A DNA stretch of 64,000 nucleotides, taken from NCBI RefSeq assembly GCF_025996515.1, contig NZ_BLRH01000029.1:186001-250000 (forward strand), written 5' to 3'. How positions within the stretch are numbered: the first letter of the stretch is position 1; the number at the start of each line of letters is the position of its first letter. The notes beneath the pieces were generated by a model. That model saw only the letters and a list, made by a program, of their open reading frames with translations. It was not told the origin of the DNA and made no database searches. The translations under genes were made by a program, and so were the position numbers. Positions 8,557-16,977 of this stretch are shown in pieces. This DNA comes from Rhizohabitans arisaemae (GTDB taxonomy: Bacteria > Actinomycetota > Actinomycetes > Streptosporangiales > Streptosporangiaceae).

Positions 8557-9041
8557 ACCGCGTCTGGTGGGGTGCTGTTGACGCCTGTGTAACCAGCCCC
8601 AAACGAGCGCCTTTTCCCGAGGCCAAGCACTTTGCGTGAGTCGATTCACTTGTTGAGCGCGGCGACATGTCGGTGGCCCGCGGAACTGCGCTGAGCGGCT
8701 CCCGGGCCTGCGGCTGATGGCAGCTCGCGGGTACGTCAGCTCGTCTGGCTCCTGAGCCGGTCACTGCGCGTGGTCGCCCGGGGCATAGCGGTTCCATGAC
8801 CCGTCGGCTTCCGAGGCGATTCGGGTGGGGGTCACAGGACGGCACATCGTGACGCATGTGCCGGACCCGAACAGATGGCCGAATCGGCAGGTTGGCGAGG
8901 CGTCAAAGGATAAGCAACTTGGATTGACTAAATTCGGATTAGTCAACTACGGTTGCTTCATTCCCTTTGTGGTGCGCGCCTCGGTCGATCCAACTGCAGG
9001 CTGTGGCGCGCCTGCGAACTCCCCTTATCCGAGGACGATGA
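8557..9041. other. 485-bp gap holding the hydrolase promoter
   Basis: No convincing gene on either strand. The right part contains the 47-bp palindrome and promoter described at 8912-8958, then an 83-bp leader to the hydrolase start. I see nothing else in 8557-8900. Confidence 0.6.
8912..8958 (+). promoter_or_regulatory. Promoter embedded in a 47-bp palindrome (site A), same as at 11011
   Basis: AAGCAAC-N5-TTGACTAA, 7-nt spacer, TTAGTCAA-N5-GTTGCTT. The conserved blocks are perfect inverted repeats. TTGACT (8924-8929) and TACGGT (8948-8953) would serve as -35 and -10 with 18-bp spacing, so a bound factor would cover the whole promoter of the secreted hydrolase gene. An element of identical layout lies at 11011-11057. 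Confidence 0.75.
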
Positions 9042-10526
9042 ATGAAACGGGTAGCTGCTGTACTCGCCGCGCTGACGGTGGGAGCCGGGGTGCTGACCGG
9101 GACCGGCGTTGCCGGCGCCGAGACTCTGAGCCGCTTCTACGAACAAGCCGTCGAGTGGAAGGCCTGCGGGGACGCCGCGCTGGACCAGGCGGGTGCCCAA
9201 TGCGCCGAGATCACGGTGCCTCTGGACTACTCCGAGCCGCAGGCCCGTACGATCAAGGTGGCGATCTCGCGGCTGAAGGCCACCGATACCAAGCGCCGCC
9301 GCGGGATCATGCTCTCCAACCCCGGTGGTCCCGGCGGCGCAGGCCTGCACTTCATGCTCTACATCCGAGGGGCGATGACCCCTGAGGTCTCCTCCCGTTA
9401 CGACCTGATCGGTATGGACCCGCGGGGCATCGGGCGGAGCGCGGCGATCAACTGTGCGTGGCCCATCGGGCACATGCTCTGGTCGGCGGGGCTGGACCGG
9501 GCAGGATTCCGCGACGCCGTACGGACCCAGGCCGATCTCGCGCGGCGGTGCGCGCGCAAGGAGGGGGACCGGATCGCCCACATCACCACCCGCAACACCG
9601 CGCGGGACATGGACGTCGTCCGTGCCGCCCTGGGCGAGGCGAAGCTCTCCTACTTCGGCATGTCCTACGGCACCTACCTCGGCGCGGTCTTCACCCAAAT
9701 GTTCCCGCATCGCAGCGACCGGATCGTCCTGGACAGCGCGATCGACCCGGCCGCGTACATGGCCGGGTCGATCAGGAACCAAGGGCCGATCAACGAGGCC
9801 GCCCTGGACGAGTGGGCGGACTGGACCGCGGCCCGCGACGCCGACTACCACCTCGGCACGACCGGCCGACAGGTGCGGGCCCGGGTCGAGGGCCTGATCA
9901 GGCAGGCGGCCGACTCGCCGATCCGCATCGGCGAACACCTCCTGGACGAGCACTTCCTTCCCATGACGCTGTTCACGCTGCTGCCCGATGCCCGCTACGA
10001 CGCCCACCTGGCCGCGCGGGTCCGGCAGATCGCCGACGCTGCCGAGGGTAAACCGGTCCGGCCGACCAAGGACTTCGACGACGAACTGCGCTTCACGCTC
10101 ACGGGCCGGCCCCAGGACCTGTCCGGCCAGGCGGCCGTGATCTGCGGTGACGCCGCCGTGCCCCGCGACCCGCAGTGGTACTGGCGCAACATCCGGCGCA
10201 GCCGGGCGAGCCAGCCGGTGTTCGGGCCGTACGCGAACAACATCAACGCCTGCGCGTTCTGGCCGTCGCCCCGCGAGCCCAGGACCACTGTGCGCAACGG
10301 CATCCCCGCCCTGATCGTCCAAGCCACCCGCGACACCCGCACCGTCTACCGGGAAGGCGTGAACCTGCACCGGGCGATGTCCGGCTCCCGCCTGGTCACC
10401 CTGCAGGACGTGCGCATGCACGGCATCTTCGGCCGCCTGCCGAACGCCTGTGTGGGCAACGCGGTGAACACCTACTTCCGCGACGGAACCCTGCCCGCCG
10501 CCGGACTCACCTGCCACGCGGACTGA
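9042..10526 (+). CDS. Secreted alpha/beta-hydrolase, tripeptidyl-aminopeptidase (SlpD/SlpE, S33) type
   Basis: 494 residues. Sec signal peptide: KR, hydrophobic core to ~residue 24, AGA cleavage region at ~25-28. The mature enzyme has an oxyanion stretch SNPGGPGGAG (~residues 89-98), nucleophile motif GMSYGTYLG with Ser208, acidic residue Asp431 (ATRDTRT) and His460 (MHGIFG), i.e. a full catalytic triad; the C-terminal part corresponds to the TAP-like domain. Family members remove tripeptides or act as proline iminopeptidases on extracellular substrates. ATG 9042 follows GAGGACG. It shares its promoter palindrome with the HTH/Clp_N pair 2 kb downstream, so both are likely controlled by one regulator. 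Confidence 0.9.
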   Translation: MKRVAAVLAALTVGAGVLTGTGVAGAETLSRFYEQAVEWKACGDAALDQAGAQCAEITVPLDYSEPQARTIKVAISRLKATDTKRRRGIMLSNPGGPGGAGLHFMLYIRGAMTPEVSSRYDLIGMDPRGIGRSAAINCAWPIGHMLWSAGLDRAGFRDAVRTQADLARRCARKEGDRIAHITTRNTARDMDVVRAALGEAKLSYFGMSYGTYLGAVFTQMFPHRSDRIVLDSAIDPAAYMAGSIRNQGPINEAALDEWADWTAARDADYHLGTTGRQVRARVEGLIRQAADSPIRIGEHLLDEHFLPMTLFTLLPDARYDAHLAARVRQIADAAEGKPVRPTKDFDDELRFTLTGRPQDLSGQAAVICGDAAVPRDPQWYWRNIRRSRASQPVFGPYANNINACAFWPSPREPRTTVRNGIPALIVQATRDTRTVYREGVNLHRAMSGSRLVTLQDVRMHGIFGRLPNACVGNAVNTYFRDGTLPAAGLTCHAD

Positions 10527-10643
10527 ACATCACACCCGTTCAACAGGACACGTGGGCCGCGATCAAGGCGTCCTGTCCTGTCGGCAGAGGGATGACGCGG
10601 TCGGCCGGGAGACACCTGACCGGCAACTCGGCCGGGCCTGGCC

Positions 10644-10676
10644 CGTGATGCCGCGTTCACCGAACGCGGCATCACG
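10644..10676 (+). terminator. Strong hairpin after the hydrolase gene
   Basis: Two perfect 15-bp arms (CGTGATGCCGCGTTC and its complement) around a 3-nt loop, about 118 bp after the hydrolase stop. No U-tract, as is common for actinobacterial terminators. Confidence 0.6.
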
Positions 10677-10774
10677 CGAGGTCGTCCGGGCAGGGTGCGC
10701 GGTGTTGAGCGGCACCTCGATACGCAGCCCGGATCCCGATTCGCCGACGCGTAGCCCACAACCGCCGCGCGCGC

Positions 10775-10876
10775 CCGCGAGCTGATCGGCGCGGCGGCAT
10801 CGACATCACCGGCGACTGGGGCGGCGGGCTGGTGGCGTCGGCGGACGGGATGCGCTTCGTCGTGCTGGTCCGTTAG
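10775..10876 (+). pseudogene. Possible Tn3-family transposase fragment
   Basis: A short open stretch reads ...DWGGGLVASADGMRFVVLVR before TAG at 10874. It resembles the WGGG-x-VASADG-x-RFVVPV segment of Tn3-family transposases. Only ~25 residues are recognisable, and the upstream match seems to be in another frame. It sits in the 533-bp gap between the hydrolase and the HTH/Clp_N pair, whose remainder (apart from the hairpin at 10644 and the promoter at 11011) holds nothing I can name. Confidence 0.45.
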
Positions 10877-11010
10877 CCAGGGCCTGGGCGAGATGGCCTC
10901 CCCAGCCGGGGCCTGGAACGCCGGTAAAGAAGAACTCTGAGGATCACAGGCTTCGACCCGGCGGCGCAGCGTTTTGTTTGAGGATCCGGATGCTTGCGGT
11001 CACTCGCATT

Positions 11011-11057
11011 AAGCAACTCGTGTTGACCAACCCCCAGTTAGTCAACTAGAGTTGCTT
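11011..11057 (+). promoter_or_regulatory. Promoter embedded in a 47-bp palindrome (site B), likely leaderless
   Basis: AAGCAAC-N5-TTGACCAA, 7-nt spacer, TTAGTCAA-N5-GTTGCTT; one mismatch between arms. TTGACC (11023-11028) and TAGAGT (11047-11052), 18-bp spacing, place the transcription start at or next to the ATG at 11060, and there is no ribosome-binding site, so the mRNA is probably leaderless. Layout, length and conserved blocks are identical to site A. Confidence 0.78.
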
Positions 11058-11059
11058 GC

Positions 11060-11290
11060 ATGTCCAGTGCTGAAACTCCCGTTCCTCAAGAGCCCGCCGA
11101 TGCGCTGGCGGCTGTGGCGGCGTTGAGACGCCTGGCTGACCAGATAGAGGACGCCGCCGTCGAGCAGGCCATGCGAGGGGGCTGGAGCTGGCCGCAGGTC
11201 GCCGAGGCGCTCGGCGTGACGCGCCAAGCGGTCCACAAGAAGCACGCCAAGCGGCTCATCGCCGCCGGCGTGACGTTGAGGAGGCGCTGA
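11060..11290 (+). CDS. Small helix-turn-helix regulator paired with a Clp_N protein
   Basis: 76 residues. A helical N-terminus (residues 8-35, ADALAAVAALRRLADQIED) precedes an HTH at ~38-64 (WSWPQVAEALGVTRQAVHKK) and a basic tail. This tiny HTH followed by a Clp amino-terminal domain protein is a widespread but poorly characterised actinobacterial pair. Start ATG immediately follows the palindrome, so autoregulation through that site is likely; this gene is the best candidate for the protein that binds both 47-bp sites. Two bases separate its stop from the next start. Confidence 0.82.
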   Translation: MSSAETPVPQEPADALAAVAALRRLADQIEDAAVEQAMRGGWSWPQVAEALGVTRQAVHKKHAKRLIAAGVTLRRR

Positions 11291-11292
11291 CG

Positions 11293-11775
11293 ATGGCTGC
11301 CATCGACCACTACATCAACACGATCATCGACCAGGGGGCACGCGAAGCCCACACCGACGGATCGGCGACGATCGAGGCGCACCATCTCCTGCTGGCGATC
11401 GCCGCCGAGCGGGAAACCACCACCCATCAGGCCCTTGCCTCGGCCGGGCTCGATCATCGAGCGATCCGCGACGCGCTGAACCGGGAGTTCGAGCACAGCC
11501 TGAACGCGGTCGGCGTGTCCGCTGCCGCCTTCGACCTCCCGCGGCCGAGCAGCGCCCCCGACCTTCCGTCGCAGCTGGGCGCATCAGCCAAGCTCGCGCT
11601 CGAACGAGGCTTCACATCCGTTGACCGCAAGAAGGATCTGCGGCCCGCGCATCTGCTGCTCGGGATCCTGCAAGCAGAGGTCGGCACCGTGCCGCGCGCG
11701 CTCGCCCTGGCGGGTGTCGACCAAGCCGATCTGAAGGCGCGCGTCCTGCGGACGCTCACCAACGCGGGCGAGTAG
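11293..11775 (+). CDS. Clp amino-terminal (double Clp_N repeat) domain protein without ATPase
   Basis: 160 residues comprising two Clp_N repeats: about 10-60 (ARxAHTDGSATIEAHHLLLAI) and 95-155 (KLALERGFTSVDRKKDLRPAHLLLGIL). In ClpA/ClpC this domain docks substrates and adaptors; here the AAA+ modules are absent, so it probably senses or captures proteins and passes a signal to the HTH partner, or acts as a Clp adaptor. Start ATG 11293 overlaps the region of a GAGGCGC ribosome site inside the HTH gene's end. The operon with the HTH gene is clear; the biochemical role is inferred. Confidence 0.85.
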   Translation: MAAIDHYINTIIDQGAREAHTDGSATIEAHHLLLAIAAERETTTHQALASAGLDHRAIRDALNREFEHSLNAVGVSAAAFDLPRPSSAPDLPSQLGASAKLALERGFTSVDRKKDLRPAHLLLGILQAEVGTVPRALALAGVDQADLKARVLRTLTNAGE

Positions 11776-11883
11776 CCGGCAGACACGGCTGAGGCCGTTC
11801 CATCCCCCAAGGCCAGGCTCCGCAGCGGTCGCCCGCACGGCGATGCGCGGCGAGTCCCTCGAACGGGCCGCGATGCGTCGCGC

Positions 11884-11905
11884 GCGCGGCCGGATCCGGC
11901 CGCGC
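11884..11905 (+). terminator. 22-bp palindrome downstream of the Clp_N gene
   Basis: GCGCGGCCGGA followed by its exact complement, about 110 bp after the Clp_N stop and before the ABC transporter operon. Candidate terminator without U-tract. Confidence 0.45.
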
Positions 11906-12018
11906 CGAGCCTGGCGGCGGAAACCCGCCCGGCAAGGTTTCGTGAGAACCCTCCCGGGCCCCACCACCACTTCCAGGCGCCCGCAACGCGAGGCGTCAAC
12001 CACAGGAAAGGCGAGACG

Positions 12019-12948
12019 ATGGCGACGAACCAAGTCGTGCTCGATGTCGGCGGCCTGCGCATGCGCTACGGCACGACCGACGTCCTGCACGACGTGAACT
12101 TCCAGGCGAAGCAAGGAGAAGTGCTGTGCCTGCTCGGGCCGAACGGCGCGGGGAAGACCACCACGATCGAGATCATGGAGGGTTTCCGGATGCGCTCGGC
12201 GGGCCGGGTCGAGGTGCTCGGCACCGATCCGGCACGCGGCGACGAGCATTGGCGGGCACGAGTGGGGATTGTCCTGCAGTCCTGGCGTGACCACGGCAAA
12301 TGGCGGGTCCGTGAACTGCTGGAGCATCTCGGCTTGTATTACGCCGCCTACTCCACCACGTCGATTGAGCGGCCGTGGAACGCGGAGCAGCTCATCGCGG
12401 CGGTCGGCCTGACCGAGCAGGCGGACAAGAAGGTCAGGATGCTCTCCGGCGGGCAGCGGCGCCGGCTGGATGTGGCGATCGGCCTGGTGGGCCGCCCGGA
12501 GCTGGTGTTCCTCGACGAGCCCACCGCCGGGCTGGACCCGGTGGCCCGGCGCGGCTTCCACGAACTCATCGAAGGACTTGTCGACGAGGGCGAGACCACG
12601 ATCCTGCTCACCACCCATGACCTGAGCGAAGCCGAGAAACTCGCCGACCGCATCCTGGTCCTCGACGGAGGGCGGATCGTCGCGGACGGCACAACGGCGG
12701 AACTCGCACGGCAGATCGCCGGCCAGGACGAGGTGCGCTGGACTCGTGACGGGCAGACCTTCCGGCAGTCGAGCTCCGAGTCGACCCGGCTGGTTTTCGA
12801 GTTGTTCAAGCAGCACGGCGAGGCGATCGAGAACCTCGAGGTCCGCCGGGCCTCGCTGGAGGACACCTATCTCTCCCTGGTGCGGCAGGCGGAATCCGGC
12901 ACGGGCCAGGCAGGCAAGACCAACAAGGCGGAAGAGGTGGCCCGGTGA
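12019..12948 (+). CDS. ABC exporter ATP-binding protein (DrrA/CcmA type)
   Basis: 309 residues. Walker A GPNGAGKT (40-47), Q-loop VGIVLQS (~83-89), signature LSGGQRRRLDVA (~142-153), Walker B LVFLDEP (~162-168), switch TTHD (~196-199). The C-terminal 80 residues match the extra domain of drug/lipid exporter ATPases. AGGAAAGG precedes ATG 12019 by ~9 bp. It overlaps the permease start by 4 bp. Substrate unknown; a narrow drug, peptide or lipid export role is typical. Confidence 0.92.
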   Translation: MATNQVVLDVGGLRMRYGTTDVLHDVNFQAKQGEVLCLLGPNGAGKTTTIEIMEGFRMRSAGRVEVLGTDPARGDEHWRARVGIVLQSWRDHGKWRVRELLEHLGLYYAAYSTTSIERPWNAEQLIAAVGLTEQADKKVRMLSGGQRRRLDVAIGLVGRPELVFLDEPTAGLDPVARRGFHELIEGLVDEGETTILLTTHDLSEAEKLADRILVLDGGRIVADGTTAELARQIAGQDEVRWTRDGQTFRQSSSESTRLVFELFKQHGEAIENLEVRRASLEDTYLSLVRQAESGTGQAGKTNKAEEVAR

Positions 12949-13793
12949 ATCCGACCGCGATGGCGTGGCGTGCGGGCTGGTCCCGCGGCCTGATCGAGCT
13001 GCGGCAGTCCCTCACCAACGGAGGGGATCTGTTCAACCACTTCTTCTGGCCCGTGTTGATGTTGATCGCCGTGTTCTTCCTGCGGGATGTGTCCTTCGGG
13101 CAGAGCGGATTCTCCCTCGGCGCCCTGGCACTGCCGAGCATCCTCGGCATGAACGCCGCGATGTCCATGGTCAGCATGAGCCAGCAGCTCACCGCCGACC
13201 GGGAGGACGGGACCCTGCTGCGGTCGAAGGCGACGCCGAACGGAATGGCGGGCTACCTGCTCGGCAAGATCATCTCGGTGTCCGGCGGCCTGGTCGTCGA
13301 CCTTGCGATCTTCCTGATTCCCGGCATGTTCCTCATTTCCGGCCTTGCGATCGGCGATCCGGGCTCCTGGCTGACCCTGACCTGGGTGCTGGCGCTGGGG
13401 CTGGTGGCGACCCTGCCGCTCGGCGCGGTGCTGGGATCGGTGTTCGTCAGCGTACGCAGCCAGGGACTTCTCACGCTGCCGATCCTCGGCATGATCGCGA
13501 TCTCCGGGATCTTCTTCCCGCTCACGGTGCTGCCGGAGTGGGTGCAGTGGATCGCCCAGACGTTCCCGATCTACTGGCTCGGCCTCGGCATGCGCTCGGC
13601 CCTGCTGCCCGACGGCGCGGCCGCCGTCGAGATCGGCGAGTCCTGGCGGCATCTTGAAACCGTCGGGATGCTGGGGGCCTGGGCGGTGCTCGGCCTGCTC
13701 CTCGCGCCGATCGTGCTGCGCCGGATGGCGCGCCGGGAGTCGGGCTCCAGCGTGGCCGAGCGCCGCGAGAAGGCTCTGCAGCGGATCGGGTAA
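12945..13793 (+). CDS. ABC-2 type permease, partner of the preceding ATPase
   Basis: 282 residues, six predicted membrane helices (from ~residue 28 FFWPVLMLIAVFF to ~250 LGAWAVLGLLLAPIVL), with the ABC-2 region ITxGIFFPLTVLPEW-like (SGIFFPLTVLPEWVQ, ~186-200). GTG start inside the ATPase stop (4-bp overlap) gives coupled synthesis. Forms the membrane channel of the exporter. No dedicated regulator adjoins the operon on the left except the HTH/Clp_N pair. Confidence 0.9.
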   Translation: MNPTAMAWRAGWSRGLIELRQSLTNGGDLFNHFFWPVLMLIAVFFLRDVSFGQSGFSLGALALPSILGMNAAMSMVSMSQQLTADREDGTLLRSKATPNGMAGYLLGKIISVSGGLVVDLAIFLIPGMFLISGLAIGDPGSWLTLTWVLALGLVATLPLGAVLGSVFVSVRSQGLLTLPILGMIAISGIFFPLTVLPEWVQWIAQTFPIYWLGLGMRSALLPDGAAAVEIGESWRHLETVGMLGAWAVLGLLLAPIVLRRMARRESGSSVAERREKALQRIG

Positions 13794-13951
13794 GGCGAAC
13801 CGACCGCCCCTCCTACAAAACACCCTCAATTCTGAATGAGTGGGACAGCAGCGCTGACACCGCTCACCGAGCGCGTCGTGCAGATCACCGCCGAGCATCC
13901 GGACGCCATGGAACGGTACGGGCCGCCGACGGACTTGGTGACGGCGTTCGC

Positions 13952-14126
<175 letters not shown>

Positions 14127-14142
14127 CATATAGTATGGCGGC

Positions 14143-14775
14143 ATGACACAGGACGGGCGCAGGTTGCGGGGGTTGCGCAGTCGCGAAACCATGCTCGAAC
14201 AGGCGGTCGGCCTGGCCTCCGTCGAAGGGCTGGACGGCCTGTCCCTGGGACGGCTCGCGGCCACCATCGGCATCAGCAAATCCGGTTTTTTCGCGCATTG
14301 GCGTGACAAAGAGGAACTACAGCTGGATGCGGTGGAGTGGGCGGTCCGGCAATGGCGGGAGCGCGTCATCGCCCCCGCCCTGACCGCGCCCCGAGGGGTC
14401 AGACGGCTGTTCGCCCTGCACGAGGCGCGAATGACGTTCTACACCGATCGCGTGCTCCCGGGCGGCTGCTTCTTCTGCGCCGTCCAGTCCGAGTTCGACG
14501 ATCACCCCGGCCCGGTCCGGACCCGCGTCGCGCAGGCCCTCGTCGACTGGGAGGCGTTCATCCGCCGCCTGGTGGAGGAGGCGGTGGCGCTGGGCGAGCT
14601 CTCGCCGGACGTGGACCCCGATCAACTCGTCTTCGAGATCGAAGCCCTGGGCCAGATGGTGGTCACCCACTCCAAGCTGCTCGACGGGCGCGACGCCTTC
14701 GGCCACGCCCGCAGGGCCGTACTCCACCGTCTGCGTGGACTTTGCCCTGATCCCTCACTGCTCCCGGAGGATTGA
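14143..14775 (+). CDS. TetR family regulator
   Basis: 210 residues; HTH at ~30-55 (GRLAATIGISKSGFFAHW). C-terminal domain carries the GGCFFCAV motif (~107-114) of the TetR_C_6-like subgroup that often controls fatty-acid, thioesterase or efflux genes. The palindrome just upstream indicates autoregulation. Only 1 bp separates its stop from the downstream thioesterase, which is therefore its probable target within the same operon. Confidence 0.9.
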   Translation: MTQDGRRLRGLRSRETMLEQAVGLASVEGLDGLSLGRLAATIGISKSGFFAHWRDKEELQLDAVEWAVRQWRERVIAPALTAPRGVRRLFALHEARMTFYTDRVLPGGCFFCAVQSEFDDHPGPVRTRVAQALVDWEAFIRRLVEEAVALGELSPDVDPDQLVFEIEALGQMVVTHSKLLDGRDAFGHARRAVLHRLRGLCPDPSLLPED

Positions 14776-14776
14776 C

Positions 14777-15217
14777 ATGATTGACGGCGGACACTTCGAG
14801 CCGGTTCAGGTGTATTTCGATGACCTGGACGCCATGGGGCTGCTGCACAACGCCCGCTATGCCTTGCTCGTGGAACGCGCGATCACCGCGTACTGGCGCA
14901 GGCTCGGCTGGGCCCCCGACCCCGCCCAATCGTCCTTCAAGGACGTGTTCCTGGCCGTCCGCGAGCTCAAGGTGACCTACCACGTGCCGATCGCCGGGGT
15001 GGGCGAACCCTGGGTGCACTTCTGGATCGACCGCCTGGGCAACACCAGCGGGGTGTACGGCTTCCGCGTGCTTTCGGCGGACCGCTCGACGGTTCACGCC
15101 GAGGGGTACCGCGTCAACGTCAACCTCGACCCCGGCACGTTCCGGCCGACCCCGTTCAGCGACGAACTGCGCATCGCCGCCCAGCCGCTGCTGCTCACCG
15201 GGGCCGCCGCGGGCTGA
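14777..15217 (+). CDS. Acyl-CoA thioesterase, hotdog (4HBT) fold
   Basis: 146 residues from ATG 14777, preceded by CGGAGG. The N-terminal FDDLDAMGLLHNARY (residues 14-28) is the 4HBT signature D-x-D-x-x-G-x-x-(H/N)-N-x-x-Y, with Asp18 as the expected catalytic residue. Hydrolyses an acyl-CoA, or possibly acyl-ACP. Coupled to the TetR gene, suggesting the regulator senses an acyl-CoA or related lipid; the substrate cannot be deduced. Confidence 0.85.
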   Translation: MIDGGHFEPVQVYFDDLDAMGLLHNARYALLVERAITAYWRRLGWAPDPAQSSFKDVFLAVRELKVTYHVPIAGVGEPWVHFWIDRLGNTSGVYGFRVLSADRSTVHAEGYRVNVNLDPGTFRPTPFSDELRIAAQPLLLTGAAAG

Positions 15218-15251
15218 CCGGACTCGGCGGGCGAGATGACCGGCCCGGTGT

Positions 15252-15307
15252 AGCCCGTACCGGATCTGTTTCCGGACCTGTGGCCACACCGTTGGGTACG
15301 GTTGCAG
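15252..15307. repeat. REP-like pair
   Basis: AGCCCGTACC (15252-15261) and GGGTACGGTTGCAG (15294-15307), inverted, in the gap after the thioesterase. Member of the dispersed GGGTACGGSCTG/CAGSCCGTACCC family. Could fold into a long hairpin terminator. Confidence 0.45.
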
Positions 15308-15335
15308 ACCGCGTAAGCGCCACGGGGGCATGGGA

Positions 15336-15680
15336 TCAGCTCGCCGACCGCGGCAGCCTGGGGTAGTACAGCACCTCCACATACATGATCCGTCCCCTGA
15401 CCACGTCCAGGATCAGATCGCCTCTCGCCGGGATAAGGGCCACGTTTCTGTGCCCGGGGCCGAAGGCGCCATCCGGGGGTTCGGCTGTGTAGAAGCTCTG
15501 ACAGAAGTCATCACGGCATTCACACCCTTGGTAGAACCTGAGGTCCCAGGCGTGGACGGCGAGCTGTTCCTCCTCTTCCTCCCTCAGACATGCGATCAAC
15601 TCGTTGATCAGGTCAGGGAACAGCTCACGAACGAGGGGCCGATCGTCTGCGTTCATCGATTCGCTCATCGGCGGAGTCAT
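15336..15680 (-). CDS. Conserved hypothetical protein
   Basis: 114 residues from ATG 15680 (TPPMSESMNADD...); in-frame ATGs at 15668 and 15656 are equally possible because none has a clear ribosome site. The sequence has an acidic helix (REEEEEQLA), a CECRDDFCQSF cluster at ~63-73 that could bind metal, and a C-terminal beta region (VALIPARGDLILDVVRGRI, EVLYYP). No named family is recognised. Codon use is less GC-biased than most of the window. It stands alone between a REP-like pair and a small unrelated gene. Confidence 0.6.
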   Translation of the reverse strand: MTPPMSESMNADDRPLVRELFPDLINELIACLREEEEEQLAVHAWDLRFYQGCECRDDFCQSFYTAEPPDGAFGPGHRNVALIPARGDLILDVVRGRIMYVEVLYYPRLPRSAS

Positions 15681-15969
15681 TCGTTCGTTACGGACATCGG
15701 CCGGATCTCCGGGAAAGTCCCGCTTCCGGCAAGCTCGGGAATGGGTTCGACCTGGTCGACGTCTCACTCGCGGAGAGACGGCTCCAGGGCGGCAGGGATG
15801 GACGCGAAGGCCCGGTCGAGATATGCCAGGAGTACCGGGATCTCGCCTGCTCCGCCGGGTAGATCCTGGTGTGGACGATCGGCGAGGTCGCAACCGAATT
15901 GCTCGCTCGGTAGGCGACGGGAACAGCGCCAAAGATAGAAGTGCCTGACTTTCTTAGAAAGGAGAATTC

Positions 15970-16239
15970 ATGACACGGGCATGGGAGGCGGATCCATCAG
16001 CCACACTCAAGCGTCGACTCGGACGGTCGGCTGCCGAGCTTGAATGCTCAGGTGGGGACAGTGGATGTCCGGATATCTGGGAACTCGACAACGGCGACAT
16101 CGCGATAGTCGGGCGGGATCTCACGGCCGCCTATGCGTCGAGGCTTCCCGCGAGCATGACCATGGCGCACGACGAGAAACTCGTGGTGATCCCGCGGATC
16201 ATGCTCATGGCAGCGAAGGGTGACATACCAGATTCGTGA
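15970..16239 (+). CDS. Small conserved actinobacterial protein
   Basis: 89 residues. AAGGAG lies 6 bp before the ATG, a strong ribosome site. Central CPDIWELDNGDIAIVGRDLT and C-terminal KLVVIPRIMLMAAKGDIP resemble a small family often found next to XRE regulators and DUF397/DUF6879 genes in actinomycetes; no such neighbour is intact here. Function unknown. In the 289 bp upstream, a minus-strand frame (15765-15950, ...EIPVLLAYLDRAFASIP) lacks any start codon and may be a remnant. Confidence 0.7.
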   Translation: MTRAWEADPSATLKRRLGRSAAELECSGGDSGCPDIWELDNGDIAIVGRDLTAAYASRLPASMTMAHDEKLVVIPRIMLMAAKGDIPDS

Positions 16240-16257
16240 GCTTCTCCACGTGAACAC

Positions 16258-16281
16258 GATCCGACGGTTAACCGTCGGATC
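16258..16281 (+). terminator. 24-bp perfect palindrome
   Basis: GATCCGACGGTT followed by its exact complement, 18 bp after the small gene's stop. Fits a terminator stem; its full two-fold symmetry also allows an operator. Confidence 0.5.
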
Positions 16282-16449
16282 CACCTGAAGGACAACGACA
16301 GGTATCTCTGAAACCTCGACGCCCTGGGTTGACCGGGTGACCCGTGTGCAGGTTGCCCACCGTCGTATCGCCGCTGCTTTGAGTGGGATTGGGTAAGGGG
16401 CGGCGACCCACGCCGGGGCCAGGGCGTTGAGGTGTTCGCGGGTGGCGGG

Positions 16450-16977
16450 TCAGCTGAGGGCGGCTGCGCGGAGGATGCGGAGTTGGCCGATTTCGGCGGT
16501 GTTCTTCATCAGTTCGGCGTTGACCCAGGCGATCATGTGGGCGATAGAGTGCTCAGGGTCGTACGCCCAGGGGAAGGGGGCTACGGCGTCCAGGTCGGCT
16601 TCGCTAAGCCGACTCAGCACCGCCAGCCATTCCGAGCGCAGGCCGCGGAGCCATTCGATGGCCGCCTGACCGTCGCCGGGCCAGCCGATCTCGACCCGGT
16701 TCCGCGGCGTCCGGCCCTGCGCGTGGTCGATGGCGATCGACCACCACCAGCCGATGTGCCAGGAGATCCAGCCGATCGTGGGGACCGGCACCGGGTCGGG
16801 TTCGGTCTCCGCCCAGTCGGGCACCCACATCCCGTCGACCCCCCGCCGTACCGTCCAGCAGTACGGGCCGGGCTCCCAGAGGAAATCCTCGGGTTTGAGC
16901 TGCTCAAGGTGCAGTTCAAACAGCGACCAGGTGAGGTCGAACTGCCAACGCAACAGGTCACAACGGGAAACAGACAC
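16450..16977 (-). CDS. DinB family protein (mycothiol-dependent enzyme fold)
   Basis: 175 residues. The N-terminal RWQFDLTWSLFELHLEQL and the later histidines (WHIGWWWSIAIDH at ~73-85, PEHSIAHMIAWVN at ~140-152) fit the four-helix DinB fold, where three histidines bind a divalent metal. Actinobacterial members often act as mycothiol S-transferases in detoxification. Monocistronic; a GTTGCG/GGAAA context precedes ATG 16977 without a clear Shine-Dalgarno site. Exact substrate unknown. Confidence 0.82.
   Translation of the reverse strand: MSVSRCDLLRWQFDLTWSLFELHLEQLKPEDFLWEPGPYCWTVRRGVDGMWVPDWAETEPDPVPVPTIGWISWHIGWWWSIAIDHAQGRTPRNRVEIGWPGDGQAAIEWLRGLRSEWLAVLSRLSEADLDAVAPFPWAYDPEHSIAHMIAWVNAELMKNTAEIGQLRILRAAALS

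Noticed and set aside
7666-8649. N-terminal extension of the beta-helix frame
   Set aside because: It crosses the operator and the divergent TetR gene, is low-complexity, and a good ribosome site precedes ATG 7665.
15765-15950. Minus-strand frame with protein-like text (EIPVLLAYLDRAFASIP)
   Set aside because: No start codon in frame and no family recognised; mentioned only as a possible remnant.
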